Below are positions 41,424-50,565 of a DNA stretch of 64,000 nt, piece after piece. The translations under genes were made by a program, and so were the position numbers. Each line of letters begins with the position of its first letter. Positions within the stretch are counted from its first letter, which is position 1. The notes under the pieces were generated by a model. That model was not told the origin of the DNA, searched no databases, and was given only the letters and a program-made list of their open reading frames with translations. Source of the stretch: Pseudomonas sp. MWU15-20650 (lineage in GTDB: Bacteria > Pseudomonadota > Gammaproteobacteria > Pseudomonadales > Pseudomonadaceae); assembly GCF_023242475.1 (NCBI RefSeq), contig NZ_JALJFG010000003.1, positions 283,923 through 347,922 on the forward strand, in the 5' to 3' direction.

Positions 41424-42740
41424 TCAGCTCGACAGCTGGCTGGCGAACTGCCCGACTGCGCTGACGACTTTTTGCGCGCCGTCCTGGATTTCCACGATCA
41501 CCGTACCCGCCTCGGCCGCCAGGGCCAGACCTTGTTCGGCCTGCAAGCGACCGTCCGTCATCAGGGCGACTGCGTCGCGGGCCATGTCCTGGTTCTGGCG
41601 CACCACACCGACGATTTCCTCGGTGGCTTTGCTGGTCCGCGACGCCAATTGGCGCACCTCATCGGCGACCACCGCAAAACCTCGGCCTTGCTCACCCGCA
41701 CGCGCCGCTTCAATCGCCGCGTTGAGCGCCAGCAAGTTGGTCTGCTCGGCAATGCCGCTGATGGTCTTGACGATGGTACCAATCACTTGGGATTGGGCAT
41801 TCAGCGCCTCGATGCCTTCGCCGGCCTGCTGCATGTGCTGGGCCAAATCACGCATCACATCCACGGCCTGGGTCACTACGGTAGTCCCGCGCTGGGCGCT
41901 GCTATCGGTTTGCAGGGACGTGCTGTAGGCGATGTTGGCCGCCTCCGCCACTGCCTGTTCCCGGTTGACCTGGTCGGTGATGACGGTGGCGAACTTGACC
42001 ACTTTGTACAGCCGCTCATTGGCATCCAGCACGGGGTTGTAAGTGGCTTCCAGCCACACCACACGGCCATGGCTGTCCACACGTTTGAACCGCGCCGCCA
42101 CAAACTCCCCCGCATTCAAACGCTTCCAGAAATTCTGGTACTCAGGGTTGTTGTACTCCTCCGGCTCGCAGAACATACGATGATGTTTGCCCTGGATCTG
42201 CGCCAGGCTGTAACCCATACCGGTGAGGAAGCGGTCATTGGCCGTGATCACATGCCCGTCCAGGTCGAATTCGATCACCGCCGTGGAGCGCACCAGCGCG
42301 GTGATCAGGTTTTCATGTTCGCGCGAACTCTCGATGGTTCGGGTGAGGTCGCTGGAATAGATCGAAAAATGCTTGATACGCCCATCCGAACTGCGCACCG
42401 GCTGCACGATTGAACGCAGCCACGCCTCCTTGCCATTGCCACGCATCAGGCGCACGGTGCCGGCGAAATGTTCACCACGCGCCAACGCATGTTTGAAGCG
42501 CAGCTGGTATTCGTCCTGGCGCACGTGGGCCGGCACTAGGTCTTCGATTTGGCGGCCCAGGATGTTGCTCGCCTGGTAGGCCAGTTCCTGCAGGAAGTTG
42601 GCATTCGCCCACTCCACCCGACCTTCGGCATCCAGCGTCAGGCACAGCATCTCGCTTTCCAGGCTTTCCTTGACCTGTAGCAGGCTCGACAATTCTTCGC
42701 GAAGAGCGGACAGCTCCTGCTTCAGGCGGGTATTGAACAT
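41424..42740 (-). CDS. soluble PAS-PAS chemoreceptor (BdlA-like)
   Basis: The 438-residue protein (start [20 protein letters not shown]) has an N-terminal coiled coil, two PAS domains, and a C-terminal methyl-accepting signalling domain with the hairpin tip [39 protein letters not shown]. There is no membrane segment. This matches BdlA, which senses redox or nutrients and promotes biofilm dispersal in P. aeruginosa. The cheW-binding tip is intact, so it should signal through CheA. A longer start at 42782 is less likely. Confidence 0.88.
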   Translation of the reverse strand: MFNTRLKQELSALREELSSLLQVKESLESEMLCLTLDAEGRVEWANANFLQELAYQASNILGRQIEDLVPAHVRQDEYQLRFKHALARGEHFAGTVRLMRGNGKEAWLRSIVQPVRSSDGRIKHFSIYSSDLTRTIESSREHENLITALVRSTAVIEFDLDGHVITANDRFLTGMGYSLAQIQGKHHRMFCEPEEYNNPEYQNFWKRLNAGEFVAARFKRVDSHGRVVWLEATYNPVLDANERLYKVVKFATVITDQVNREQAVAEAANIAYSTSLQTDSSAQRGTTVVTQAVDVMRDLAQHMQQAGEGIEALNAQSQVIGTIVKTISGIAEQTNLLALNAAIEAARAGEQGRGFAVVADEVRQLASRTSKATEEIVGVVRQNQDMARDAVALMTDGRLQAEQGLALAAEAGTVIVEIQDGAQKVVSAVGQFASQLSS

Positions 42741-42836
42741 AGGGCACCGATGGGCAAAGGGTCGGGGTACTCTCACTTGCATCGGCGCTGTCGGCGTTTT
42801 CTGAAGAGGGGTTTAGCCCTGGATCCAACTATATTT

Positions 42837-43169
42837 TTAACCCCCATTGTTTCGGCACACGCCCATCACTTGATACTCCAGGGTATTGAGCTTGCCACTG
42901 GAGTCTTCGTAGGTCATGCGCGACGGCACGACGTTGCACGAACGCACCGGCGGCGTCACGTTGACCACCTTGGCAATGTCCAGCTTCATGCCGTAGCGGT
43001 AAGCCTGCACCTCGGGCACAGGCCGGCCTTGTGTGACCGCGTAATCGGCCATGGCCTTTTCATTACGCTCCATCATCAGGGCAAAGGTACGATCCCCACC
43101 GCCTTCCGCCAACGCACCGAATGACAAGATTGCGGTTAATACACCCACGCCAATTTTATAAATGCTCAT
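42837..43169 (-). CDS. DUF2790 periplasmic protein
   Basis: A 110-residue protein starting MSIYKIGVGVLTAILSFGAL (ATG 43169), with a signal peptide, then the DUF2790 core YRYGMKLDIAKVVNVTP, VVPSRMTYEDSSGKLNTLEY and two Cys (SCNVV, GVCRN) likely to form a disulfide. DUF2790 proteins are common small secreted proteins in Pseudomonas, often linked to metal stress; here it lies upstream of metal-efflux genes. An earlier in-frame start at 43217 is less likely. Confidence 0.85.
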   Translation of the reverse strand: MSIYKIGVGVLTAILSFGALAEGGGDRTFALMMERNEKAMADYAVTQGRPVPEVQAYRYGMKLDIAKVVNVTPPVRSCNVVPSRMTYEDSSGKLNTLEYQVMGVCRNNGG

Positions 43170-43361
43170 TACAAGTTCCTCGACTGAAAAGTTCAGTGTC
43201 GAGATTAACCAACCCACCCTGACGCGATGTTCACCAGAACATTACTTATTTGTTAGGTCGCCGTGAGCTTCCAGAATTGTAATCTTCACGCCATGAACTC
43301 GTTATCCGCGGTTTGCAACTATCAGTCCGGGCCAGATCAATAAAAACGCCCACTTCCATAA

Positions 43362-43736
43362 TTTTACTTCAACCGCGATGATCGCAAGGGCCAGTCCAGC
43401 CCGACCGGCAACGGCTACTCCGAAGCCTGGCCGCAAGGGTTGATGAGCAAATTCGAATCCGGCTTCACCCAAGGCACAGTGGGGTTCGGCCTGGACGCGT
43501 TCGCCCTGTACGGCCTTGAACTCGACTCAGGCACCGGCCGCAGCGGCGGCCAGGGCTCATGCGGCGTACTGTCGGTGGACAGCGGCAATCACCCCGAAAG
43601 CGGCATGAACAACGGCTTTGCAACGTTTTATGCGGGCAAGGTCGACTCGCCTCGGATCGGCTATTTCGGCGGTGACTACACCGTCAATCAACCCCTCAGT
43701 GTCAGCCTGTACGGCAGCCGTTTGAAGGACGCCTGA
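43362..43736 (+). pseudogene. decayed OprD-family porin fragment
   Basis: The open frame from 43362 reads FYFNRDDRKGQSSPTGNGYS, then QGLMSKFESGFTQGTVGFGL, which match the N-terminal beta-strands of OprD porins (the ESGFTQGTVGFGLDA motif is diagnostic). The frame then jumps to GKVDSPRIGYFGGDYTVNQP, LSVSLYGSRLKDA, sequence that in intact porins is more than 150 residues further on, and ends. Both ends and the middle are missing, so it is a deletion remnant. Confidence 0.75.
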
Positions 43737-43862
43737 TTGCTGAATATCCGCGGGTGATGCTCTGAGCATTACATTCGTTCGCGCTTAACTAACATCTGTT
43801 CACAAATACACCGTTATCAAAATTGTAATATTGGCCTCAGCTTCTCGTTAAGTGGCACTTCC

Positions 43863-43968
43863 TATACTCGCTTCACCTTTTCACCGAGCACATTCATCTC
43901 TGAAGCGTTTGTGTAGCTCCTTTGGAAAGAGATGAATTTTTAACGCCCCACTGGGGCGTTTTTTTTGC
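43863..43968 (+). ncRNA. candidate small RNA upstream of the metal two-component system
   Basis: A -10-like element TATACT lies at 43863-43868 (extended to CTATACT, a form favoured by sigma-S). About 23 bases later a 10-bp perfect stem ATTCATCTCT (43892-43901) and AGAGATGAAT (about 43929-43938) encloses a loop of about 27 bases. It is followed at once by a terminator hairpin with a T8 run at 43942-43968. No coding frame fits. A structured RNA of about 90 bases is likely; it could also be the leader of the response regulator gene. Confidence 0.45.
43942..43968 (+). terminator. rho-independent terminator
   Basis: AACGCCCC-ACT-GGGGCGTT followed by T6 or more. The 8-bp GC-rich stem with 3-base loop is a strong terminator, probably of the candidate small RNA; it lies 132 bp before the response regulator start. 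Confidence 0.88.
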
Positions 43969-44099
43969 GCTCGGCGTTATGCGGCCGATGGTCGCAGTTG
44001 ACCCTGAAGTGACTTCACGGTTCAGACTTTTCCTACTCCCCCGACAACACCCGCCATAAGGAAATGGCCCCCTTCTCTCTCCGTAAAAGGTAACCCCCC

Positions 44100-44774
44100 A
44101 TGCGTATCCTTGTGGTTGAGGACGAGCAAAAAACCGCTGACTACCTGCAGCAGGGCCTGAATGAAAGCGGCTACGTGGTCGACTGCGCGGCCAATGGCAT
44201 CGATGGCCTGCACCTGGCCGGGCAGCACGCCTATGAACTGGTGATCCTCGACGTCAACTTGCCCGGCAAGGATGGCTGGGAAGTGCTGGAGCAAGTGCGC
44301 CGCAACGGTACCCAACGGGTCATGATGCTGACCGCGCGCGGCCGCCTGGCCGACAAGATCAAGGGCCTGGATATGGGCGCCGACGATTACCTGGTCAAAC
44401 CCTTCGAGTTTCCTGAGCTGCTGGCACGGGTGCGCACCCTGTTGCGGCGCAGCGAACACATCCCGCAGCCGGAAGTGTTCCGTGTGTCGGACCTGGAACT
44501 GGACCCGCGCCGCCATCGTGCCTATCGCGGCACTCGGCGTATCGACCTGACGACCAAGGAGTTCGCCCTGCTGCAGGTGCTGATGCGCCAGGCCGGCGAA
44601 GTACTGACGCGAACGCAGATTATTTCCCTGGTGTGGGACATGAATTTCGACTGCGACACCAACGTGGTGGAAGTCTCCATCAGCCGCCTGCGGGCCAAGG
44701 TGGATGACCAGAGTGAGGTCAAGCTGATCCACACTATTCGCGGCGTGGGCTACGTGCTGGAGGCGCGCCCATGA
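44100..44774 (+). CDS. OmpR-family heavy-metal response regulator (CopR/CzcR-like)
   Basis: The 224-residue protein has a receiver domain with phospho-acceptor Asp51 (LVILDVNLPGKDGW) and a winged-helix DNA-binding domain (ELDPRRHRAYRGTRRIDLTT, TNVVEVSISRLRAKVDDQ). This is the layout of CopR, CzcR and IrlR metal regulators. It is translationally coupled to the sensor kinase (ATGA overlap at 44771). The nearby czcCBA genes are the likely targets. Confidence 0.92.
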   Translation: MRILVVEDEQKTADYLQQGLNESGYVVDCAANGIDGLHLAGQHAYELVILDVNLPGKDGWEVLEQVRRNGTQRVMMLTARGRLADKIKGLDMGADDYLVKPFEFPELLARVRTLLRRSEHIPQPEVFRVSDLELDPRRHRAYRGTRRIDLTTKEFALLQVLMRQAGEVLTRTQIISLVWDMNFDCDTNVVEVSISRLRAKVDDQSEVKLIHTIRGVGYVLEARP

Positions 44775-46225
44775 AGCCCGGCAGCCTGTCGATGCGCCTG
44801 GGGTTGACCGTCAGCTTGATGGGCGCGGGCCTGGTGTTGCTGCTGGCCACCCTGGCCTACCTGGCCCTCACCCACGAGCTGGAAAAACTGGCGCGCAAGG
44901 GTCTGGAAAGCAAGATGGAACAGATCCAGCACAGCCTGGCCCTGGGCCTGGACGCCCAGGCCATCCGCGCGCGCCCGCATTCGCTGATGGACCTGGTCAT
45001 CGGCCACGACAATTTCTACCTGACCATCGTCGGCACCGCGCCCGATAGCACGGTGTTGCTGAACATCGGCGCCAAGCCCCAGGAACCGTTGTTGACCGAC
45101 TTCACGCCCCGGGAAACCCTCGGCTATCTCAACTGGACCGACAGCTACGGCAACCAGGTGCTCAGTGCCTCCAGCCTGATGCGCCTGGCCAGCGGCGAGC
45201 GCGTCCGGGTGCTGCTGTCCCTGGACCGCATGGACGACCAGGCGCTGCTCAGTGCCTACCTGCGTGCCACGCTGATTGCGTTGCCGCTGCTGCTGATATT
45301 GATCGGCATGGGCGCCTGGTGGTTGGTGCAACGCGGCTTGGCGCCGTTGAAGCAATTCAGCCAGGTGGCGGCGAAAGTCACCACCCAGGACCTGACGCAT
45401 CGCTTGTCTGTCGACAACTTGCCCCACGAGCTTGGCGAACTGGCGCAAGGCTTCAATGTGATGCTTCACCGCCTGGATGCCGGGGTGCAGCAACTCTCGC
45501 AATTCTCCGATGACCTTGCCCACGAATTACGCGCGCCCCTGACCAACCTGATGGGCAAGGCCCAGGTCACCCTGTCGCGCCAGCGCCCTCCCGAAGAGTA
45601 CAAGGCGGTGCTGGAATCCAACACCGAAGAGCTCGAACGCCTGGGTCGTATCGTCAGCGATATGCTGTTTCTCGCCCAGGTCAGCCACCCGGCGGCGCGG
45701 GCTTCGTTTGCTCAAGTGTCGCTGGCAGATGAAGCACATCGGGTCATGGAACTGTTTGCCTTGAGTGCCGAAGACAAGCACGTCACCCTGAGCCTGCGCG
45801 GCGATGCCTGGGTGACCGGCGATCGCCTGATGATCCAGCGGGCCATTTCCAATTTGCTCTCCAATGCAATTCGCCACACGCCTGCGGCCTCAACCGTGTT
45901 ACTGCTGGTGGAGACCTACGACCAGAGCGTGTCGCTGTCGGTGGGTAACCCCGGCCGCGGTATCGAGGCGCACCACCTGCCGCACCTGTTCGAGCGCTTC
46001 TACCGCGCCGACAGCAGCCGCACCCGCGCCGAGGGTGGCACGGGGTTGGGACTAGCCATCGTGAAATCGATCATGCACCTGCACCAAGGACACACTCATG
46101 TCACCAGCCAGCCTGGGCGTTTCACACGGTTTAGCCTGGTGTTTCCTTTGCAGACAACAGAGATCTCATGTGGGAGGGGGCTTGCCCCCGATGGCAGTGT
46201 GTCAGTCAACACATGTATCAACTGA
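44771..46225 (+). CDS. heavy-metal sensor histidine kinase (CusS/CopS/CzcS-like)
   Basis: The 484-residue protein has two membrane helices (about residues 10-30 and 160-182) around a periplasmic sensor region of about 130 residues, a HAMP linker, the phospho-His251 box (SDDLAHELRAPLTNL), and the ATPase domain with RAISNLLSNAIRHTP (N box) and EGGTGLGLAIVKSIM (G box). The normal protein would end near FTRFSLVFPLQTT; the last 18 residues (CGRGLAPDGSVSVNTCIN) are encoded by a REP sequence that has overrun the old stop. Confidence 0.92.
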   Translation: MKPGSLSMRLGLTVSLMGAGLVLLLATLAYLALTHELEKLARKGLESKMEQIQHSLALGLDAQAIRARPHSLMDLVIGHDNFYLTIVGTAPDSTVLLNIGAKPQEPLLTDFTPRETLGYLNWTDSYGNQVLSASSLMRLASGERVRVLLSLDRMDDQALLSAYLRATLIALPLLLILIGMGAWWLVQRGLAPLKQFSQVAAKVTTQDLTHRLSVDNLPHELGELAQGFNVMLHRLDAGVQQLSQFSDDLAHELRAPLTNLMGKAQVTLSRQRPPEEYKAVLESNTEELERLGRIVSDMLFLAQVSHPAARASFAQVSLADEAHRVMELFALSAEDKHVTLSLRGDAWVTGDRLMIQRAISNLLSNAIRHTPAASTVLLLVETYDQSVSLSVGNPGRGIEAHHLPHLFERFYRADSSRTRAEGGTGLGLAIVKSIMHLHQGHTHVTSQPGRFTRFSLVFPLQTTEISCGRGLAPDGSVSVNTCIN

Positions 46226-46258
46226 CCTGTCGCTATCGGGAGCAAGCCCCCCCATTGG
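46165..46258. repeat. REPIN (paired inverted REP elements)
   Basis: TGTGGGAGGGGGCTTGCCCC (46169-46188) and the inverted partner TATCGGGAGCAAGCCCCCCC (46234-46253) flank a 40-bp centre containing the dyad GTCAGT...ACTGAC. This is the REPIN arrangement moved by RAYT transposases in fluorescent pseudomonads. It supplies the last 18 codons of the sensor kinase and lies between the convergent kinase and czcA. Confidence 0.85.
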
Positions 46259-46277
46259 TTTTGTGGCGCATTCAAGA

Positions 46278-49200
46278 TTATGACTCGGCCTCTTCTTCAC
46301 GGCGATGAGCCCACTGATACAACGCCGGCAATACCAGCAATGTCAGCAACGTCGAAGAAATAATCCCGCCGATCACCACCGTCGCCAGCGGGCGTTGCAC
46401 TTCGGCGCCGGTGCCGGTGGCGAGCGCCATGGGGATAAACCCGAGGGACGCCACCAGTGCGGTCATCAACACCGGCCGCAGGCGAGTCAGTGCGCCTTCG
46501 TGGATCGCCACCGATAACGAGCGGCCCTCTTCGCGCAGGTTACGTATGAAGGCGATCATCACCAGGCCGTTCAGCACCGCCACACCGGACAACGCGATAA
46601 AACCCACCCCCGCCGAAATCGACAACGCAATATCCCGCAGCCACAGCGCCATGATCCCACCGGTCAGCGCGAACGGAATGCCGGTAAACACCAGCAAGCC
46701 GTCCTTGAGGTTGTTGAACATCATGAACAGCAACCCGAACACCAGCAGCAACGCTACCGGCACCACGATACGCAAGCGCTCCGAAGCTTCCTTCAACTGT
46801 TCGAACTGACCGCCCCAGGTGGTCCAGTAGCCGGCAGGCACTTTCACCCAAGCGTTGATGGCACCTTCGGCCTCTTCGACAAACGAACCGATATCGCGCC
46901 CGCGCACGTTAGCGCTGACGATCACCAGGCGCTTGCCGTTCTCGCGACTGATCTGGTTAGGCCCCAGCACCAGGTCCAGGCTGGCGACCTGGGACAAGGC
47001 GATAAAGCCCAACTGCCCCGCCGCATTACTGGCCTGTGCCGGTACCGGAATCAACAGCCGTGACAAGCCTTCGATATCGGTGCGCAGCGCGTCGGACAAA
47101 CGTACGACCATGTCGAAGCGCCGATCACCTTCGTACAAGGTACCGGCCTGGCGCCCACCGACGGCGACGGCAATGGTGTCCTGCACATCGCCCACATTCA
47201 GGCCAAAACGCGCGGCCTTGTCGCGGTCAATATTGATGGTCAGCACCGGCAGGCCGGAGGTCTGCTCCACTTTCACTTCCGAGGCACCGCTGAGCTTTTG
47301 CAAGGTCTCGGCGATCTCTGCGGCAGTCTTGTTGAGCACCGCCATGTCATCGCCAAACACCTTCACTGCCACATCACTGCGCACGCCGGAAATCAGTTCG
47401 TTGAAGCGCAGCTGGATCGGCTGCGACAGCTCGTAGACGCTGCCCGGCACAATCGCGCTGGCGCGCTGGATGTCGGCAATGATCGCCTCGCGGGACTTCT
47501 TCGGGTCCGGCCATTGATCCTTGGGCTTGAGCATCACGTAGCTGTCGGAAATATTCGGTGGCATCGGGTCGGAGGCGATTTCCGCGGTGCCGGTACGCGC
47601 GAAGACCCGCTCGATTTCAGGCACGTGGGCCATCAAGGTTTTTTCCAGTTGCTGCTGCATCTGCACCGATTGGGTCAGGCTGGTACCGGGCACGCGCAAT
47701 GCCTGTTGGGCAAAGTCGCCTTCGCTGAGGCTGGGGATAAATTCGCTGCCCATACGGCTTGCGACCGCGCCCGATACGACGATGGTCAGCAGCGCCAGGC
47801 CGAATACCAGCGGCCGGCGGGTCATCACCCAATTGAGCACCGGGTCATACACCCGACGCGCGCTGCGCATGACAAAATTTTCTTCTTCCTTGACCTTGCC
47901 GGTGACGAACAGCGCAATCGCGGCCGGCACGAAGGTCACCGACAGGAGCATCGCACCCAGCAAGGCGATGACCACCGTGAAGGCCATGGGGTGGAACATC
48001 TTCCCGGCCACCCCGGTGAGGGCGAAGATCGGCAGGTACACCACCATGATGATCAGTTGCCCGAAAATCAGCGCCCGTCGCGCTTCCTTGGCAGCAGCAA
48101 ACACTTCGTGCAGGCGCTCACTGCGCGTCAACAGACGGCCGTGCCGGTGCTGCGCATGAGCCAGACGACGAATAGCGTTCTCGACGATCACCACCGCGCC
48201 GTCCACGATAATGCCGAAGTCCAACGCGCCCAGGCTCATGAGGTTAGCGCTGACCTTGTTGGTGAACATGCCGGTGAAGGTGAAGAGCATCGCCAGGGGA
48301 ATCACCATCGCGGTGATCAGCGCCGCACGGATGTTGCCCAGAAACAGGAACAACACCGCGACCACCAGCAGCGCGCCTTCGAAGAGGTTCTTCTTCACGG
48401 TGGCAATGGCTTTTTCCACCAGGTTGGTGCGGTCATAGACGGTGGCGGCCACCACCCCTTCGGGCAACGAACGGTTGATCTCCTCGAGCTTTTTCGCCAC
48501 GGCCTGGGACACGGTGCGACTGTTCTCACCGATCAACATGAACACGGTACCCAGCACCACTTCACGGCCATTTTCGGTGGCGGCGCCGGTACGCAACTCG
48601 CGACCGATCTCGACCTGGGCCACATTGCGCACGCGGATCGGCGTGCCGTCCGAGGTGGTGATGACAATGTTGGCGATATCGTCGATAGACGCCACTTGCC
48701 CCGGCGCACGGATCAACAACTGTTCGCCGCTGCGCTCGATATAACCGGCACCGACGTTGGCGTTGTTGCGCTCCAGCGCCGTGACCAAATCATTCAACGT
48801 CAGGTTGTAGGCCGCCAGGCGCTTGGGGTCGGGGGCGATCTGGTATTCCTTGGCGAACCCGCCAATCGTATTGATCTCAGCCACTCCCGGCACGTTGCGC
48901 AGCTGCGGTTTGATGATCCAGTCCTGAATCACCCGCAAGTCGGTCGGCGTATAGGGCGAGCCATCGTCCTTGAGTGCGCCGTCTTTGGCTTCCACGGTCC
49001 ACAGGAAAATCTCGCCCAGGCCGGTGGAAATCGGTCCCATGGCGGTTTCGATGCCCTGCGGCAATTGCTCGCGAGCCACTTGCAGGCGCTCGTTGACCAG
49101 TTGGCGGGCGAAGAACAGGTCGGTGCCGTCCTTGAAGATCACCGTGACCTGGGACAGGCCGGAGCGCGACAACGAACGCGTCTGTTGTAAACCCGGTAAA

Positions 49201-49424
49201 CCCGCCATGGCGGTCTCGATGGGAAAGGTGATGCGTTGCTCGGTTTCCAGCGGCGAAAACCCGGCCGCCGCCGAGTTGATCTGCACCTGCACGTTGGTGA
49301 TATCGGGTACCGCGTCGATGGGCAGTTTCTGATAGCTGGCAATGCCGACACCGGCCATCAGCAGCACCGCCAGCAGCACGATGATGCGCTGCTCAATGGC
49401 GAATTGGATAAGGCGCTCAAACAT
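46278..49424 (-). CDS. czcA: CzcA/CusA-family RND metal efflux pump
   Basis: The 1048-residue protein is a full RND pump of the heavy-metal efflux (HME) subfamily, with twelve membrane helices and two large periplasmic loops. The proton-relay motif in helix 4, DFGIIVDGAVVIVEN, is the signature of Zn/Co/Cd pumps of the CzcA group. It exports divalent metals from periplasm or cytoplasm with CzcB and CzcC, encoded upstream in the same operon (18-bp gap). Confidence 0.94.
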   Translation of the reverse strand: MFERLIQFAIEQRIIVLLAVLLMAGVGIASYQKLPIDAVPDITNVQVQINSAAAGFSPLETEQRITFPIETAMAGLPGLQQTRSLSRSGLSQVTVIFKDGTDLFFARQLVNERLQVAREQLPQGIETAMGPISTGLGEIFLWTVEAKDGALKDDGSPYTPTDLRVIQDWIIKPQLRNVPGVAEINTIGGFAKEYQIAPDPKRLAAYNLTLNDLVTALERNNANVGAGYIERSGEQLLIRAPGQVASIDDIANIVITTSDGTPIRVRNVAQVEIGRELRTGAATENGREVVLGTVFMLIGENSRTVSQAVAKKLEEINRSLPEGVVAATVYDRTNLVEKAIATVKKNLFEGALLVVAVLFLFLGNIRAALITAMVIPLAMLFTFTGMFTNKVSANLMSLGALDFGIIVDGAVVIVENAIRRLAHAQHRHGRLLTRSERLHEVFAAAKEARRALIFGQLIIMVVYLPIFALTGVAGKMFHPMAFTVVIALLGAMLLSVTFVPAAIALFVTGKVKEEENFVMRSARRVYDPVLNWVMTRRPLVFGLALLTIVVSGAVASRMGSEFIPSLSEGDFAQQALRVPGTSLTQSVQMQQQLEKTLMAHVPEIERVFARTGTAEIASDPMPPNISDSYVMLKPKDQWPDPKKSREAIIADIQRASAIVPGSVYELSQPIQLRFNELISGVRSDVAVKVFGDDMAVLNKTAAEIAETLQKLSGASEVKVEQTSGLPVLTINIDRDKAARFGLNVGDVQDTIAVAVGGRQAGTLYEGDRRFDMVVRLSDALRTDIEGLSRLLIPVPAQASNAAGQLGFIALSQVASLDLVLGPNQISRENGKRLVIVSANVRGRDIGSFVEEAEGAINAWVKVPAGYWTTWGGQFEQLKEASERLRIVVPVALLLVFGLLFMMFNNLKDGLLVFTGIPFALTGGIMALWLRDIALSISAGVGFIALSGVAVLNGLVMIAFIRNLREEGRSLSVAIHEGALTRLRPVLMTALVASLGFIPMALATGTGAEVQRPLATVVIGGIISSTLLTLLVLPALYQWAHRREEEAES

Positions 49425-49442
49425 GGGGGATCACTCGCAAGA

Positions 49443-50546
49443 TCAATGGGCGTGTTCGGCCGAGCCTTTGCCCAGTTCGGACTTGAGGATGAAGCTGCCA
49501 ACCGTCGCTACCTGCTCACCGGCCTCCAGGCCCTGGCGTACTTCGACGTAGCCGTTTTCACTCACGCCCAGTTCAAGGTGGCGGGTGATGAAACCGCCCG
49601 GGGTGCGCACGAACACCGAGGGTTTGTCCTCGACGGTCTGGATCGCGGCCTGTGGCACGCTGACCTTGGCCTGGTAGGTGTCGGTGGCGACTTGTACAGC
49701 CACAAACAAGCCAGGGCGCCAGGCGTCGTCGGGGTTGGGCACCGTCACGCGGACGGTGGCGGTGCGCGTCTGCTCACCCAGCAAATTGCCCACATAGGCC
49801 ACGGTCCCCTGCACTTCGGTGCCCATTTCCGTGGAGCTGACTTTCACCGGCTTGCCCACGCGAACCGTGTTCAAGTCCTTGGGATACACGCCGAACGTGA
49901 CCCACACCTGGGATAAGTCCGAGAGGGTGAAGGCATTGCTGGATTCACTGACCACCTCGCCCACACCCAGGTGTTTTTCCACCACCACACCGGCGAACGG
50001 CGCACGCAATTCATAGCGGTTGCCACCGGCCAACACGGCGCTGCCACTGAGGGCGGTCATCTTTTGCCGGGCGTTGTTCAGGGCGATTTCGGCTTCTTGC
50101 AGGGTCTGGCGCGCCAGCAAGTAATCCTGCTCGGCGGAGATTTTGTCCTGCCACAACTGACGCTCGCGCTGGAAGGTGGTGCGCGCCAGCTCGACCCGAC
50201 GCTGGCTGGCCGCCAACTCGCTGCGTTGATCGGAAATCTGCTGACTGGCGATCACGGCCAACAGCTCTCCCTTTTTTACCGACTGGCCGAGGTTGACCTG
50301 CACCGACTCCACAACGCCTGCCGCACGGGGCACGATGTGCGAGGTACGGTCTTCATCAAAACGCACCTCTGCCGGTAGCGTCAGCACGGTGCTGATCGAC
50401 CGGGGCTGAGCCTGGGCGAGTTGAATGCCGGCGGCCTGGATCTGCTGTTCGGTCAGTTCGAGCGTGCCTTCTTCCTCGGCATTTGCGAAGCCGGACAGCA
50501 TCAGGCCCAAGGCGACGGCGAGCGCCATGCCATGTTTTTTGTTCAT
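49443..50546 (-). CDS. czcB: CzcB-like membrane fusion protein
   Basis: A 367-residue periplasmic adaptor with a signal peptide (MALAVALGLMLSGFANA), a coiled-coil hairpin (residues about 100-160), lipoyl and beta-barrel domains, and an acidic/His-containing tail (EHAH). It links CzcA to the outer-membrane channel CzcC. It lies 19 bp after czcC and 18 bp before czcA. Confidence 0.93.
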   Translation of the reverse strand: MNKKHGMALAVALGLMLSGFANAEEEGTLELTEQQIQAAGIQLAQAQPRSISTVLTLPAEVRFDEDRTSHIVPRAAGVVESVQVNLGQSVKKGELLAVIASQQISDQRSELAASQRRVELARTTFQRERQLWQDKISAEQDYLLARQTLQEAEIALNNARQKMTALSGSAVLAGGNRYELRAPFAGVVVEKHLGVGEVVSESSNAFTLSDLSQVWVTFGVYPKDLNTVRVGKPVKVSSTEMGTEVQGTVAYVGNLLGEQTRTATVRVTVPNPDDAWRPGLFVAVQVATDTYQAKVSVPQAAIQTVEDKPSVFVRTPGGFITRHLELGVSENGYVEVRQGLEAGEQVATVGSFILKSELGKGSAEHAH

Positions 50547-50565
50547 CAGGAGACTCCAGGAAAAA

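Noticed and set aside
40845..42413. 522-codon plus-strand frame
   Set aside because: It is antisense to the flavin reductase and PAS chemoreceptor genes, both with clear family motifs; high GC gives long antisense frames.
47298..49190. 630-codon plus-strand frame
   Set aside because: Antisense to czcA; its translation is His/Gln-rich with no domain.
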